Source: Acidobacteriota bacterium (GTDB lineage Bacteria; Acidobacteriota; Terriglobia; Terriglobales; SCQP01). Taken from it: DNA of 64,000 nt. The notes beneath the pieces were generated by a model. It searched no databases, was not told the DNA's origin, and was given only the letters and a program-made list of their open reading frames with translations. The position numbers and the translations under genes are program-made. Shown here one piece after another: positions 17,586 to 25,399 of the stretch; position 1 is the first letter of the stretch, and each line of letters starts with the position of its first letter. The stretch lies in contig DAIDIE010000014.1 of NCBI GenBank assembly GCA_027459505.1, positions 124,001 through 188,000 of the forward strand. The letters run 5' to 3'.

Positions 17586-18788
17586 ATGCCCAGCACGGCC
17601 AGCAAAGACTACTACGGCGTCCTTGGCGTCAAGCGCGATGCCTCCGCTGACGACATCCGCAAGGCCTACCGCCGGCTGGCGCGTAAACTGCACCCCGACG
17701 TCAACCCCAACAATAAGGCCGCCGAAGATCGCTTCAAAGAAGTTCAGGAAGCCTATGACATCCTGGGCGACCCGAAAAAACGCGAGTTCTACGACCGCGT
17801 CGGTTTCTACTCCGACCAGGCTTTCCAGCAGGGCGCGGCCAATTTTACTGGCGGCGCACCCGGAGCCGGCCCGGCCGGACCACAGGCCGGCGGCGCTCCC
17901 TTCGGCAACGCCAGCGGCTTTGATTTCTCCGGTTTTGACTTTAACGAGTTTGCCAATGCCGCCAGTCAGGCCAATCGCCGCGGCACCAACTTTCGCGATA
18001 TCTTCTCCGGCATCTTCAGCCGCCAGACTCCCGGCGCGGCCGAGGCCGAACCCAGCGACCTCGAGTATCAGGTCAACGTCAATTTCTGGGACGCCATTAA
18101 GGGCACCGTGCTCAAGCTGACCGTGCCCCGCCAGGACCGCTGCCCCAACTGCAATGGCAGCGGCGCCACCGCCGGCCGCGGCCCCTGCCCGGAATGCCAC
18201 GGCAAAGGCCAGGTCACCCAAACCGCGGGTGGGATGAAGTTCAACCTGCGCTGCAATACCTGCGGCGGCAGCGGCCGCTCCGGTTCCGTCTGCCCGCGCT
18301 GCCATGGCGAGGGCCGCCTCCCGGTGCAGGAGAGTATGGAAGTGCGCATCAAGGCCGGCACCCGCGATGGCGCGCGCCTCCGTATTCCCAGCAAGGGCAA
18401 TTGGGGCGCCAGCGGCGTGGGCGACCTCTACGTGATCGTGCGCATTCAGCCGCACCCGCTCTTCAGCCGCTCCGGCGACGATATCACCGTCAAGGTGCCC
18501 ATCACGGTTACCGAAGCCGCCTTGGGCGCCACCATCGCCGTCCCCACCATTGAGGGACGTGCTCTGCTGAAAATTCCACCCGGTACTCAGTCCGGGCAAC
18601 GCTTCCGTATGCGCGACCGCGGCGTCACCTCCGCACAGCATGAAAACGTGCACGGAGATCAGTACGTCGAGGTGCAATTGGTGGTGCCGCAACTGCAAGA
18701 CGAGCGCAGCCGCGAGTTGCTGCGCGAGTTGGAAAAGCTCCATCCGCAGGATGTGCGGGCGGAGGTCCTGAAACAGGCGACGCGCTGA
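17586..18788 (+). CDS. dnaJ: Co-chaperone DnaJ (Hsp40)
   Basis: A 400-residue type I DnaJ. The J domain (residues about 8-72) has the His-Pro-Asp motif in Lys-Leu-His-Pro-Asp-Val-Asn. A Gly/Phe/Ala-rich linker (75-155) follows. The zinc domain has four Cys-x2-Cys-x-Gly-x-Gly repeats (Cys-Pro-Asn-Cys, Cys-Pro-Glu-Cys, Cys-Asn-Thr-Cys, Cys-Pro-Arg-Cys) at about 186-245. The C-terminal client-binding domains follow. DnaJ stimulates DnaK ATPase and delivers clients. It lies between dnaK and hspR, with 12 bp to hspR. Confidence 0.96.
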   Translation: MPSTASKDYYGVLGVKRDASADDIRKAYRRLARKLHPDVNPNNKAAEDRFKEVQEAYDILGDPKKREFYDRVGFYSDQAFQQGAANFTGGAPGAGPAGPQAGGAPFGNASGFDFSGFDFNEFANAASQANRRGTNFRDIFSGIFSRQTPGAAEAEPSDLEYQVNVNFWDAIKGTVLKLTVPRQDRCPNCNGSGATAGRGPCPECHGKGQVTQTAGGMKFNLRCNTCGGSGRSGSVCPRCHGEGRLPVQESMEVRIKAGTRDGARLRIPSKGNWGASGVGDLYVIVRIQPHPLFSRSGDDITVKVPITVTEAALGATIAVPTIEGRALLKIPPGTQSGQRFRMRDRGVTSAQHENVHGDQYVEVQLVVPQLQDERSRELLRELEKLHPQDVRAEVLKQATR

Positions 18789-18800
18789 GGTAATGAGCCT

Positions 18801-19223
18801 ATGGTGAAGAAGAAAGGGCGTGCCGCCTACATGATTTCGGCGGTCGCCGAACAGTACGGCATCCATCCTCAAACCCTTCGTTTATACGAACGTGAAGGGT
18901 TGCTGAAACCCTCGCGCACCGAGGGCAACACCCGTTTGTACACCGACGAAGACCTCAAACGCCTGGAGGTCATCCTGGTGCTGACCCGCGACATGGGCGT
19001 CAACCTGGCCGGAGTCGAAATCGTGCTCGGCCTGCGTGCAAAAGTAGACGATTTGCAACGCGAGATGATGGAGCGCGAGCGCCACATGCAGCAGCAGATG
19101 CAGGCCTTCTTGGAATACATGCAACGCGAGCTCATCCGCCGTCCCAGCCCCCGCGGTGAGACGGTCGAGGCCCTGGTCCCGATTTCGCGTACCCTGAACC
19201 ACCCCCGGAAACCTCGTGCCTGA
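18801..19223 (+). CDS. hspR: Heat-shock repressor HspR (MerR family)
   Basis: A 140-residue MerR-type regulator. The helix-turn-helix and wing are visible as Ser-Ala-Val-Ala-Glu-x-x-Gly-Ile-His-Pro-Gln-Thr-Leu-Arg-Leu-Tyr-Glu-Arg-Glu, then Thr-Arg-Leu-Tyr-Thr-Asp-Glu-Asp-Leu. Asn-Leu-Ala-Gly-Val-Glu-Ile-Val-Leu is typical of HspR. The second half is a Met/Gln-rich coiled coil for dimerisation. HspR represses dnaK operons through HAIR boxes and uses DnaK as co-repressor. Its place after dnaK and dnaJ and the HAIR-like box before dnaK fit this. The stop overlaps the start of pgpA. Confidence 0.9.
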   Translation: MVKKKGRAAYMISAVAEQYGIHPQTLRLYEREGLLKPSRTEGNTRLYTDEDLKRLEVILVLTRDMGVNLAGVEIVLGLRAKVDDLQREMMERERHMQQQMQAFLEYMQRELIRRPSPRGETVEALVPISRTLNHPRKPRA

Positions 19224-19779
19224 CGGTCCCGCCCAGCCCCGGTCCTCCGCCTATGCACGCTCGCCCCGCCACACGTTGCGCGTGCCAGTGAGCTTTCCAC
19301 GCGACGCCTCCTGGCGGGAGCGGATCGAATACGCCATCGCAATTTGCGCGCCGGTGGGGCTCATACCCTGGGTTCCCGCCACCTGGACCTCGTTGCTCGT
19401 TGCCCTCGCATGCTGGGGCTTGCGCGATTGGCTTAGCTCGTTTTGGGTCCTGGCGCTTACAGCGCTGATTACGCTCCTTGGCGGCCGGACCGCTTCCACT
19501 GCCGAACGCCTCCTCGCCAGCGAAGATCCCCGCAACGTGGTCATCGATGAAGTCGCCGGCCAGCTTCTGACCTTTCTGCTGGTTCCCGCCGCCACGTTTT
19601 GGCTTGCCCTGCTCGGCTTCGCGCTCTTCCGGGCCTTTGACGTCACCAAGCCCTGGCCGGCACGGCGCTTGGAAGCACTGCATTCAGGATGGGGCATTAT
19701 GGCCGACGACCTCGCCGCCGGTCTCTATGCCGCACTCTCGCTCTGGCTGCTCGTTTTCGCCTTTTACCACTGGCGCTAA
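19216..19779 (+). CDS. pgpA: Phosphatidylglycerophosphatase A
   Basis: PgpA dephosphorylates phosphatidylglycerophosphate to phosphatidylglycerol. The family block Asp-Pro-Arg-Asn-Val-Val-Ile-Asp-Glu-Val-Ala-Gly-Gln (about residues 103-115) holds the catalytic acidic residues. Phe-Arg-Ala-Phe-Asp-Val-Thr-Lys-Pro-Trp-Pro and Gly-Ile-Met-Ala-Asp-Asp-Leu-Ala-Ala-Gly follow. Four membrane segments are visible. The N-terminal ~35 residues are polar and not typical, so the true start could be a little downstream; GTG 19216 overlaps the hspR stop. Cotranscription with heat-shock genes suggests a link to membrane stress, which is inference. Confidence 0.88.
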   Translation: MPDGPAQPRSSAYARSPRHTLRVPVSFPRDASWRERIEYAIAICAPVGLIPWVPATWTSLLVALACWGLRDWLSSFWVLALTALITLLGGRTASTAERLLASEDPRNVVIDEVAGQLLTFLLVPAATFWLALLGFALFRAFDVTKPWPARRLEALHSGWGIMADDLAAGLYAALSLWLLVFAFYHWR

Positions 19780-19890
19780 ACCAAATAGGCCAGCGCCCAC
19801 AGTCCTCTCCTCCCTGCCCCTGGCGTGCACTTACCTCCCGGTATTCTGGCCAACTGTGTTTGGGCGCACACTAATTACAGGAGGTGAACC

Positions 19891-21222
19891 ATGGTCCCAG
19901 ACAAACGTCCCCACACGCCCCACGTGGTTGTCTTAGGCGCGGGTTTCGGCGGGCTCAATGCCATCCGCGCGCTGCGCAATGCTCCGGTGGAGATTACCGT
20001 GGTCGACCAGCGCAATCATCACCTCTTCCAACCGCTGCTCTACCAGGTCGCCACCTCCGTGCTGTCGCCCGGAGATATTGCCTACCCAATTCGCGCCATT
20101 CTGAAAAAGCAATCCAACGCCCGGGTGTTACTGGGACGCGCCGAGGCGGTGGATCTTCCCGCACGGCAGGTCCGCCTGGCGGATGGCGAGGCACTCTCCT
20201 ATGACTACCTGGTGATCGCTACCGGCGCCAGTCATGCCTATTTCGGGCACGACGAGTGGGAGCGTTGGGCGCCGGGACTGAAGACGCTCGAAGACGCGCT
20301 GGAGATACGCCGCCGCATCCTGCTGGCTTTCGAGCACGCCGAGCGCGAGCCCGATGCGGCCCGGCGGGCCGCCTGGTTGACGTTTGTGGTTGTGGGCGGC
20401 GGCCCCACGGGGGTGGAACTGGCGGGCGCCATTGCCGAGATTGCCCGCGATGTCATGGTGCACGACTTCCGCCATATCGACCCGCGCGAAAGCCGCGTTC
20501 TATTAGTCGAAGCGGCGCCCCACCTGTTGACAGCGTTCCCGCCGGATCTCTCCGCCTACAGCGCCGGGGCCTTGAAGCGCATGGGGGTGGAGGTCCTCAC
20601 CGGCACCATGGTCACCTGCGTGGATGCGCGCGGCGTCGAACTGCGGAGCCCGGGCCCGGCTGGGGAGCTGACACAGCAGGTCCGCATTGACGCTGATACC
20701 GTGCTTTGGGCCGCTGGCGTAGCCGCCTCGTCGCTGGCGCGCACGCTCGCTGTGGAACTGGACCGTGTCGGCCGCGTCCCGGTATCACCAGAGCTGACGG
20801 TGGCCGGTCATCCTGAGGTGTTTGTTATCGGGGACCTCGCCCATCTGGAATGGAACGGGAAGCCGCTGCCGGGAGTCGCGCCGGTGGCCATCCAACAGGG
20901 CCGCCACGTCGCCGCGAACATCCGGCGCGCCTTGGCCGGGCGTCCCTATTCCGCCTTTCATTACTTCGATAAGGGCAGTCTGGCGGCCATCGGCAAGCTG
21001 AAAGCGGTGGGATTTCGCCATCGCGCCCACCTCCGCGGCCTGTTTGCCTGGCTCGTCTGGGCCGTGGTTCACATCATGTACCTGGTGGGCTTCCGCAACC
21101 GCATCGCGGTGGCGCTACAGTGGTCTTGGTCGTTTCTAACCGAACAACGTGCCGCACGGCTCATCACCGGCAATATCGATCAGATGCGGCAACCGTCGGA
21201 AGAAGTTATCGCGCGGCGGTAA
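19891..21222 (+). CDS. ndh: Type II NADH:quinone oxidoreductase
   Basis: A 443-residue single-subunit NADH dehydrogenase that passes electrons to quinone without pumping protons. The FAD-binding fold is Val-Val-Leu-Gly-Ala-Gly-Phe-Gly-Gly-Leu at residues 12-21. The NADH fold is Val-Val-Val-Gly-Gly-Gly-Pro-Thr-Gly-Val-Glu-Leu-Ala-Gly-Ala at about 167-181. Val-Ala-Pro-Val-Ala-Ile-Gln-Gln-Gly is the quinone-side motif. The C-terminus has a hydrophobic amphipathic segment (Trp-Leu-Val-Trp-Ala-Val-Val-His-Ile-Met-Tyr-Leu) for membrane attachment. A strong AGGAGGTGA ribosome site lies 5 nt before ATG. The gene stands alone. Confidence 0.93.
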   Translation: MVPDKRPHTPHVVVLGAGFGGLNAIRALRNAPVEITVVDQRNHHLFQPLLYQVATSVLSPGDIAYPIRAILKKQSNARVLLGRAEAVDLPARQVRLADGEALSYDYLVIATGASHAYFGHDEWERWAPGLKTLEDALEIRRRILLAFEHAEREPDAARRAAWLTFVVVGGGPTGVELAGAIAEIARDVMVHDFRHIDPRESRVLLVEAAPHLLTAFPPDLSAYSAGALKRMGVEVLTGTMVTCVDARGVELRSPGPAGELTQQVRIDADTVLWAAGVAASSLARTLAVELDRVGRVPVSPELTVAGHPEVFVIGDLAHLEWNGKPLPGVAPVAIQQGRHVAANIRRALAGRPYSAFHYFDKGSLAAIGKLKAVGFRHRAHLRGLFAWLVWAVVHIMYLVGFRNRIAVALQWSWSFLTEQRAARLITGNIDQMRQPSEEVIARR

Positions 21223-21521
21223 AGCCCCGCGCTAAAGCTCCGCGGTCCTGGCCGCCCTCGCCGCCTGCGTGCCGGCGCCCCTTTCGCGATCGCGAAGCGT
21301 CGGCCACGCGGGCCGCGCACCTGTCCAGCGGATCAGGTGTTCACCTTCTGGACACCTAAGTGAAATTTTCTTTGCCATTCGTGCTAAGTCGTGGCCGTAA
21401 CAGCGCTATGCTGTCGAAAGTCGTTGCGCGCCCGCGACGGCAATGGAAGCGGCACAGAAAAGAAAATTCAGCGGACATCAAAAACATCTCGCTCCAGGCT
21501 CCAACCTGATCTGGAGCGAGG
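21223..21521. other. Intergenic region after ndh
   Basis: No gene is supported in these 299 bp. It holds a short palindrome TCGCGATCGCGA near 21285 and an inverted pair AGGTGT-N11-ACACCT near 21333 followed by a T-rich stretch, which could be a weak terminator of ndh. A promoter for the small ORF at 21522 was not clear. Confidence 0.4.
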
Positions 21522-21737
21522 GTGATTCGCGGAAACAGTTACCACGTCATGTTTGCCTTCATCTTCATCTCGGTTACCGCCCTGTCGATCTCCGGCGCGG
21601 TGTTCTGTTCCTGGCTGCTTTTGCGGGCGGTGTTCTGGATGATAGAGCCCAAACGGGCCGCCGGACCGCCCCGCCGCCAGCCGGAGATTGCCGCCGAGGC
21701 GTTACCACTGGTCGCCAAGCCCGTGTTGGTGAAGTAA
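21522..21737 (+). CDS. Small single-pass membrane protein, unknown function
   Basis: A 71-residue ORF starting with GTG. Residues about 9-39 are a long hydrophobic stretch with aromatic residues, followed by a basic, proline-rich cytoplasmic-looking tail. GAGCGAGG-like purines precede the start. A bidirectional terminator lies 60 bp downstream, which supports a real transcription unit. No family is recognised. Confidence 0.5.
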   Translation: MIRGNSYHVMFAFIFISVTALSISGAVFCSWLLLRAVFWMIEPKRAAGPPRRQPEIAAEALPLVAKPVLVK

Positions 21738-21797
21738 TGGCGAAGAGACGCCGCCGTGCGCACGCCCACCCAAGTTACTGGTTGGGACAACCTTCTT

Positions 21798-21835
21798 AAA
21801 AGCCGCCTGACACCGGGCGGCTTTTGTCTTTTACG
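21798..21835. terminator. Bidirectional rho-independent terminator
   Basis: A 10-bp stem AAAAGCCGCC (21798-21807) / GGCGGCTTTT (21816-21825) with an 8-nt loop and T-rich flanks on both strands. It separates the small membrane protein gene from the convergent PHP phosphatase gene and can serve both. Confidence 0.9.
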
Positions 21836-21847
21836 AACGCGGCGGAG

Positions 21848-22777
21848 TCACAGCACGCGTGGTACAACCTCAATGCCGAGATCCGCCCAATCATTGAGGA
21901 CGCCGTCGGGAATGGCCACCCCGCCGGGCTGTTCGCCTTCCCGCCCGTGAAAATCGGAGCCCCCGCTGACGCGCAGTCCCAGTTGACGCGCGAGTCGCTG
22001 GTAAGCCTCGGCCTGTTCGGTTGTGTGCGAACTGTGCCAGCACTCAAGCCCATCCAGTCCCGCTCGCACCAGCTCGGGTAACGAGGGCTGCCAGGAGAAC
22101 TTGAAACGGCCGGGGTGAGCCAGACTGGCCCTTCCGCCGGCAGCATGGATAGCCTCGATTGCTTCTTCGGTGCGCGCTCCATCCAGCCGCACATAGGTAG
22201 GCGTACCCGGCAACAAATAGCGCTGAAATGCGTCAGCTACCGAATCGGCGTAGCCATGCTGAGTCAGCCAGCGGGCAATGTGCGGGCGCCCAAACTGCCG
22301 TGGCGCCTGACCGGGCGTCGCAGCGGCTGGGGTGCTGCTGGGAGGCTCGCCACTTCCCCCTGTCTGGCCGCTGCTCAGATACGAAGTCTGGAACGGAATG
22401 CCGTGCTTGCGCAGGCTCTCTGCCAGCATTTCGTTGCGGTTGTGGCGCCGCTCGCGCAGCCGCTGCAGCCATTGCAGAAAGTCGCGCGCCGGCGTGCCGT
22501 CCAGCCGCCAATCGCAGGGAAAGTAGCCCAGCAGATGTGTGGAATGGCCCTGCCACGTGGTGCTGAGCTCGGTGCCGGGAATAAAGCGCAGACCGGCCTC
22601 CCCGGCCAGAGTTCGCGTCCGCTCCAGCCCGTTGAGGGTGTCGTGATCGGTGAGCGCCAGCAGTTCCAGCCCCTGCTGCCTGGCGGCGTCTATCAACTGC
22701 TCGGGAGTGAAGTTCCCGTCCGAGCAGATGGTGTGGGTGTGAAGGTCGAAGCGCATGGGGTAAAGGCGAACCCCCAT
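21848..22777 (-). CDS. PHP-domain phosphoesterase (YciV/RNase AM-like)
   Basis: A 309-residue PHP metal-dependent phosphatase. The first motif Asp-Leu-His-Thr-His-Thr-x-x-Ser-Asp-Gly lies at residues about 11-21, Leu-Thr-Asp-His-Asp-Thr at 42-47, and Gly-Thr-Glu-Leu-Ser at 68-72. Ala-His-Pro-Gly and Gly-Ser-Asp-Phe-His-Gly supply the late ligands. Characterised relatives remove phosphate from 3',5'-nucleoside bisphosphates or degrade short RNA 5'-3'. A 27-residue Ser/Gly/Pro/Ala-rich insert (about 136-162) looks like a disordered linker before the lid domain. An ATG seven codons in (22756) is an equally good start. Confidence 0.88.
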   Translation of the reverse strand: MGVRLYPMRFDLHTHTICSDGNFTPEQLIDAARQQGLELLALTDHDTLNGLERTRTLAGEAGLRFIPGTELSTTWQGHSTHLLGYFPCDWRLDGTPARDFLQWLQRLRERRHNRNEMLAESLRKHGIPFQTSYLSSGQTGGSGEPPSSTPAAATPGQAPRQFGRPHIARWLTQHGYADSVADAFQRYLLPGTPTYVRLDGARTEEAIEAIHAAGGRASLAHPGRFKFSWQPSLPELVRAGLDGLECWHSSHTTEQAEAYQRLARQLGLRVSGGSDFHGREGEQPGGVAIPDGVLNDWADLGIEVVPRVL

Positions 22778-22852
22778 GATCGCACAGACACCGCAAAATC
22801 AGCCGCTCATTGCGCCCGCGCGTTCCCGTCGCTCCTGCTGGGCGGCTTCCCG

Positions 22853-23182
22853 CTAGCGCGATCCGGCCAAGCCGCGGACCATGGAGAGCACCTGGCGCCG
22901 GTCTTGCTCGCTGAGCACGGCCGCGTACTGCCGCAGTTGTCCCAGAAACGCCTGTTCCGCCTCGCTTAAGGCGCGCGGCTGGCGCCCCTCAACGAAAAAC
23001 TGCGACAACGGCACGTCCATGGCGCGGGCCAGTTTTGCCAGAGTCTGCAGTGAGGGCGTCGTGTGGCCGTTTTCAACCCGGGAGAGATAACAGCGTAGCA
23101 AGCCGGTGCGCTCTTCGATATCGCCTTGCGAAAGCCCACGCTGTTGCCGGAAATCACGGATTTTTTCTGCGATGTTTACCAT
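22853..23182 (-). CDS. XRE-family transcriptional regulator
   Basis: A 109-residue protein. Residues about 5-62 are a Cro/C1-type HTH: Arg-Gly-Leu-Ser-Gln-Gly-Asp-Ile-Glu, Leu-Ser-Arg-Val-Glu-Asn-Gly-His-Thr-Thr-Pro-Ser-Leu-Gln-Thr-Leu. Residues about 75-109 are a helical tail that probably dimerises. It is divergent from the ThDP enzyme at 23405. A palindrome at 23273 and a half-site next to its own start suggest that it binds in this gap. The effector is unknown. Confidence 0.85.
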   Translation of the reverse strand: MVNIAEKIRDFRQQRGLSQGDIEERTGLLRCYLSRVENGHTTPSLQTLAKLARAMDVPLSQFFVEGRQPRALSEAEQAFLGQLRQYAAVLSEQDRRQVLSMVRGLAGSR

Positions 23183-23185
23183 GGA

Positions 23186-23197
23186 GTAACCCTCGCG
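23186..23197. promoter_or_regulatory. Half-site adjoining the XRE gene start
   Basis: AGTAACCCTCGC directly upstream of the XRE start codon resembles GGTTACCCTCGC of the palindromic site at 23273-23292 and its flank. It would be well placed for autoregulation. Inferred from the similarity only. Confidence 0.4.
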
Positions 23198-23272
23198 GCC
23201 GCAACTCTGGCCATGAACTGCCCGTCAGCATGACAGTTGGCCGCCACAGGTTCAAGTGGAAATTTTGGGCAG

Positions 23273-23292
23273 GGGTAACCAGAAGGTTACCC
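23273..23292. promoter_or_regulatory. Palindromic candidate operator (XRE regulator)
   Basis: A perfect 8-bp inverted repeat GGGTAACC-AGAA-GGTTACCC in the gap between the divergent XRE regulator and the ThDP enzyme. Size and symmetry fit a dimeric Cro/C1-type protein. No convincing -10/-35 pair was fixed around it. Confidence 0.6.
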
Positions 23293-23404
23293 TCGCCCTC
23301 CCTCGCGCCGCAACCAGGTTGGCGAGGCGGGGAAAACACCGGCAATGGAGAAAGCGGGCCGTCGCTAAGCAACCTCTCGTTTGCCGAGGTATTCAAGACC
23401 GAGT

Positions 23405-25192
23405 ATGTCAGCAATACCCTCCTTCTTCCGGGGCCGCCCTGCCCGCACCGTTTCCGACGTCATCGCCGACACCCTCCTGGACTGGGGAGTGGACACCATC
23501 TTTGGCTTCCCTGGGGATGGCATTAACGGCTTTTTTGAGGCGCTGCGGGAGCGCCGGGAGCAGATCAAATTCGTTCAGGTGCGGCACGAGGAAGCTGCCG
23601 CTTTCATGGCCTGCGCCTACGCTAAATACACGCGCAAGCTGGGCGTCTGCGTGGCCACCTCCGGCCCGGGCGCCATTCACCTGCTCAATGGCCTCTACGA
23701 CGCCAAGATGGACGGCGCGCCGGTGTTGGCCATCACCGGGCAGACCTACAGCGACCTGCAGGGCTCGCGCTACCAGCAGGAGGTGAATCTGCTGCAACTG
23801 TTCAGCGACGTCGCCAGCGTCTACAACCAGCAGATCATCGCCGCCCGGCAGGCGGAGATGGCCACCGACGAGGCCTGCCGTGCGGCCTTGGCGCACCGCG
23901 CCGTGACCCACCTCAGTATCCCGATTGACATGCAGGTGGAGGCGCCCGACCAGAAGCCCTCCAAAATGAAGGTTCCTGGCCACACCGCCGCCACTCGTGC
24001 CCATGCGATTGCCGTCCCCTCCTATGCCGATCTGGACCGGGCCGTGAAATTGCTCGACAAAGGCAAGCGCATCGTGATGCTGGTGGGGCAAGGCGCCCTG
24101 CATGCCCGTTCACAGGTGCTGGCGCTGGCTGATAAGCTGCAAGCGCCGGTGGTGAAAGCTTTGCTGGGCAAGGCGGTCATCCCTGACGATCACCCCCTCA
24201 ATGCCGGCGGCATCGGCCTGCTTGGCACCGCGCCTGCCCAGCTGGCGCTGGAAGAGTGCGACACGCTTTTAATGGTTGGCACTTCGTTCCCCTATATGGA
24301 TTACCTCCCCAAGCACGACCAGGCGGTGGGCATCCAGATCGACCTGCATGCCGACCGTATTGGCCTGCGCTTCCCGGTGCAGGCCGGGCTGGTGGGCGAT
24401 GCCGCCGCCACTTGTCACCTGCTCACCGAGCGGGTGAAAAAGCACGACAGCTCGTTTCTGAAAAAGACTCAGAAACGCATGAAAGACTGGAACAGGTTGA
24501 TGGTAGAGCGCGGGACGCGAATGGATAAACCCATGAAGCCCCAGGTCGTCGCCCACCACCTGTCGGAACTGGCGCCGCGCGATGCCATTATTTCTTGCGA
24601 CAGTGGCACTATTACCACCTGGGCGGCACGCCACTTTACCATTCGCGACCGGCAGATGTTCTCGTTGGCCGGCAACCTGGCCACTATGGCTTGCGGCCTG
24701 CCCTATGCCAATGCCGCCGCCTTCGCCTATCCCAAGCGCCGTTCCATTGCCTTCGTTGGAGACGGCGGGTTCACCATGCTGATGGGCGAGTTCGCCACCG
24801 CCGTGAAGTACAACCTCCCTCTTACCGTGGTGGTCATCAAGAACAACACCCTCGGCCAAATCAAGTGGGAGCAGATGGTGTTTCTCGGCAATCCCGAGTA
24901 CGGCGTTGAGCTGCACCCCATTGACTTCGCCGCCTATGCCCGCGCCTGTGGCGGCATCGGACTCACCTGCGACGATCCAGGGCGGATTCGTGAGGTCTTG
25001 CAGCAGGCGCTGCACAGCAGCAAGCCAGCGCTAGTGGAGGCTATTGTGGATCCCTATGAACCACCCATGCCCGCCAAAATAAAAGCCGAGCAGGGAGTGA
25101 ATCTGGCCAAGTCCCTGGCCAAGGGAGAACCGCACCGTGGCCGCATCGGACTGACCATCTTCCGTGACAAAATCGAGGACCTGAAAGCCTAA
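23405..25192 (+). CDS. poxB: ThDP-dependent enzyme, pyruvate oxidase/dehydrogenase (quinone) type
   Basis: A 595-residue ThDP enzyme with the three usual domains. The PYR domain has Gly-Phe-Pro-Gly-Asp-Gly, then Arg-His-Glu-Glu-Ala-Ala-Ala-Phe-Met-Ala (the catalytic Glu) and Ser-Gly-Pro-Gly-Ala-Ile-His-Leu-Leu-Asn-Gly-Leu-Tyr-Asp-Ala. The middle FAD-like domain has Val-Gly-Gln-Gly-Ala. The PP domain has the metal motif Val-Gly-Asp-Gly-Gly-Phe ... Lys-Asn-Asn. Closest in layout to PoxB, which makes acetate and CO2 and feeds electrons to quinone; acetolactate synthase-like activity cannot be excluded. The frame begins at a TTG at 23381, but ATG 23405 is preferred. A strong terminator follows. 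Confidence 0.82.
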   Translation: MSAIPSFFRGRPARTVSDVIADTLLDWGVDTIFGFPGDGINGFFEALRERREQIKFVQVRHEEAAAFMACAYAKYTRKLGVCVATSGPGAIHLLNGLYDAKMDGAPVLAITGQTYSDLQGSRYQQEVNLLQLFSDVASVYNQQIIAARQAEMATDEACRAALAHRAVTHLSIPIDMQVEAPDQKPSKMKVPGHTAATRAHAIAVPSYADLDRAVKLLDKGKRIVMLVGQGALHARSQVLALADKLQAPVVKALLGKAVIPDDHPLNAGGIGLLGTAPAQLALEECDTLLMVGTSFPYMDYLPKHDQAVGIQIDLHADRIGLRFPVQAGLVGDAAATCHLLTERVKKHDSSFLKKTQKRMKDWNRLMVERGTRMDKPMKPQVVAHHLSELAPRDAIISCDSGTITTWAARHFTIRDRQMFSLAGNLATMACGLPYANAAAFAYPKRRSIAFVGDGGFTMLMGEFATAVKYNLPLTVVVIKNNTLGQIKWEQMVFLGNPEYGVELHPIDFAAYARACGGIGLTCDDPGRIREVLQQALHSSKPALVEAIVDPYEPPMPAKIKAEQGVNLAKSLAKGEPHRGRIGLTIFRDKIEDLKA

Positions 25193-25223
25193 GCGCCTGA
25201 AGGGCAAGCTGAGTCCCGCCACG

Positions 25224-25266
25224 CGAAAAGGCCCTGAGGATCCCCTCAGGGCCTTTTCGTTTGTGC
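25224..25266 (+). terminator. Rho-independent terminator after poxB-like gene
   Basis: A perfect 16-bp stem CGAAAAGGCCCTGAGG / CCTCAGGGCCTTTTCG (25224-25239 and 25244-25259) with a 4-nt loop, followed by GTTTGT. The A-run and T-run in the stem ends make it potentially active on both strands. Confidence 0.93.
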
Positions 25267-25399
25267 AACGATTGCGCCGCTTCGTAGTGCGCTGGCAGGC
25301 CAGCAAGGGCGATCACAAAGCTTGGCGCAACTACCCCCCGCTCGCGTCTAGGCGTATTCTGATTGCCTTACCGCATTTCCGATCCGAAAAAGGAAGCAC

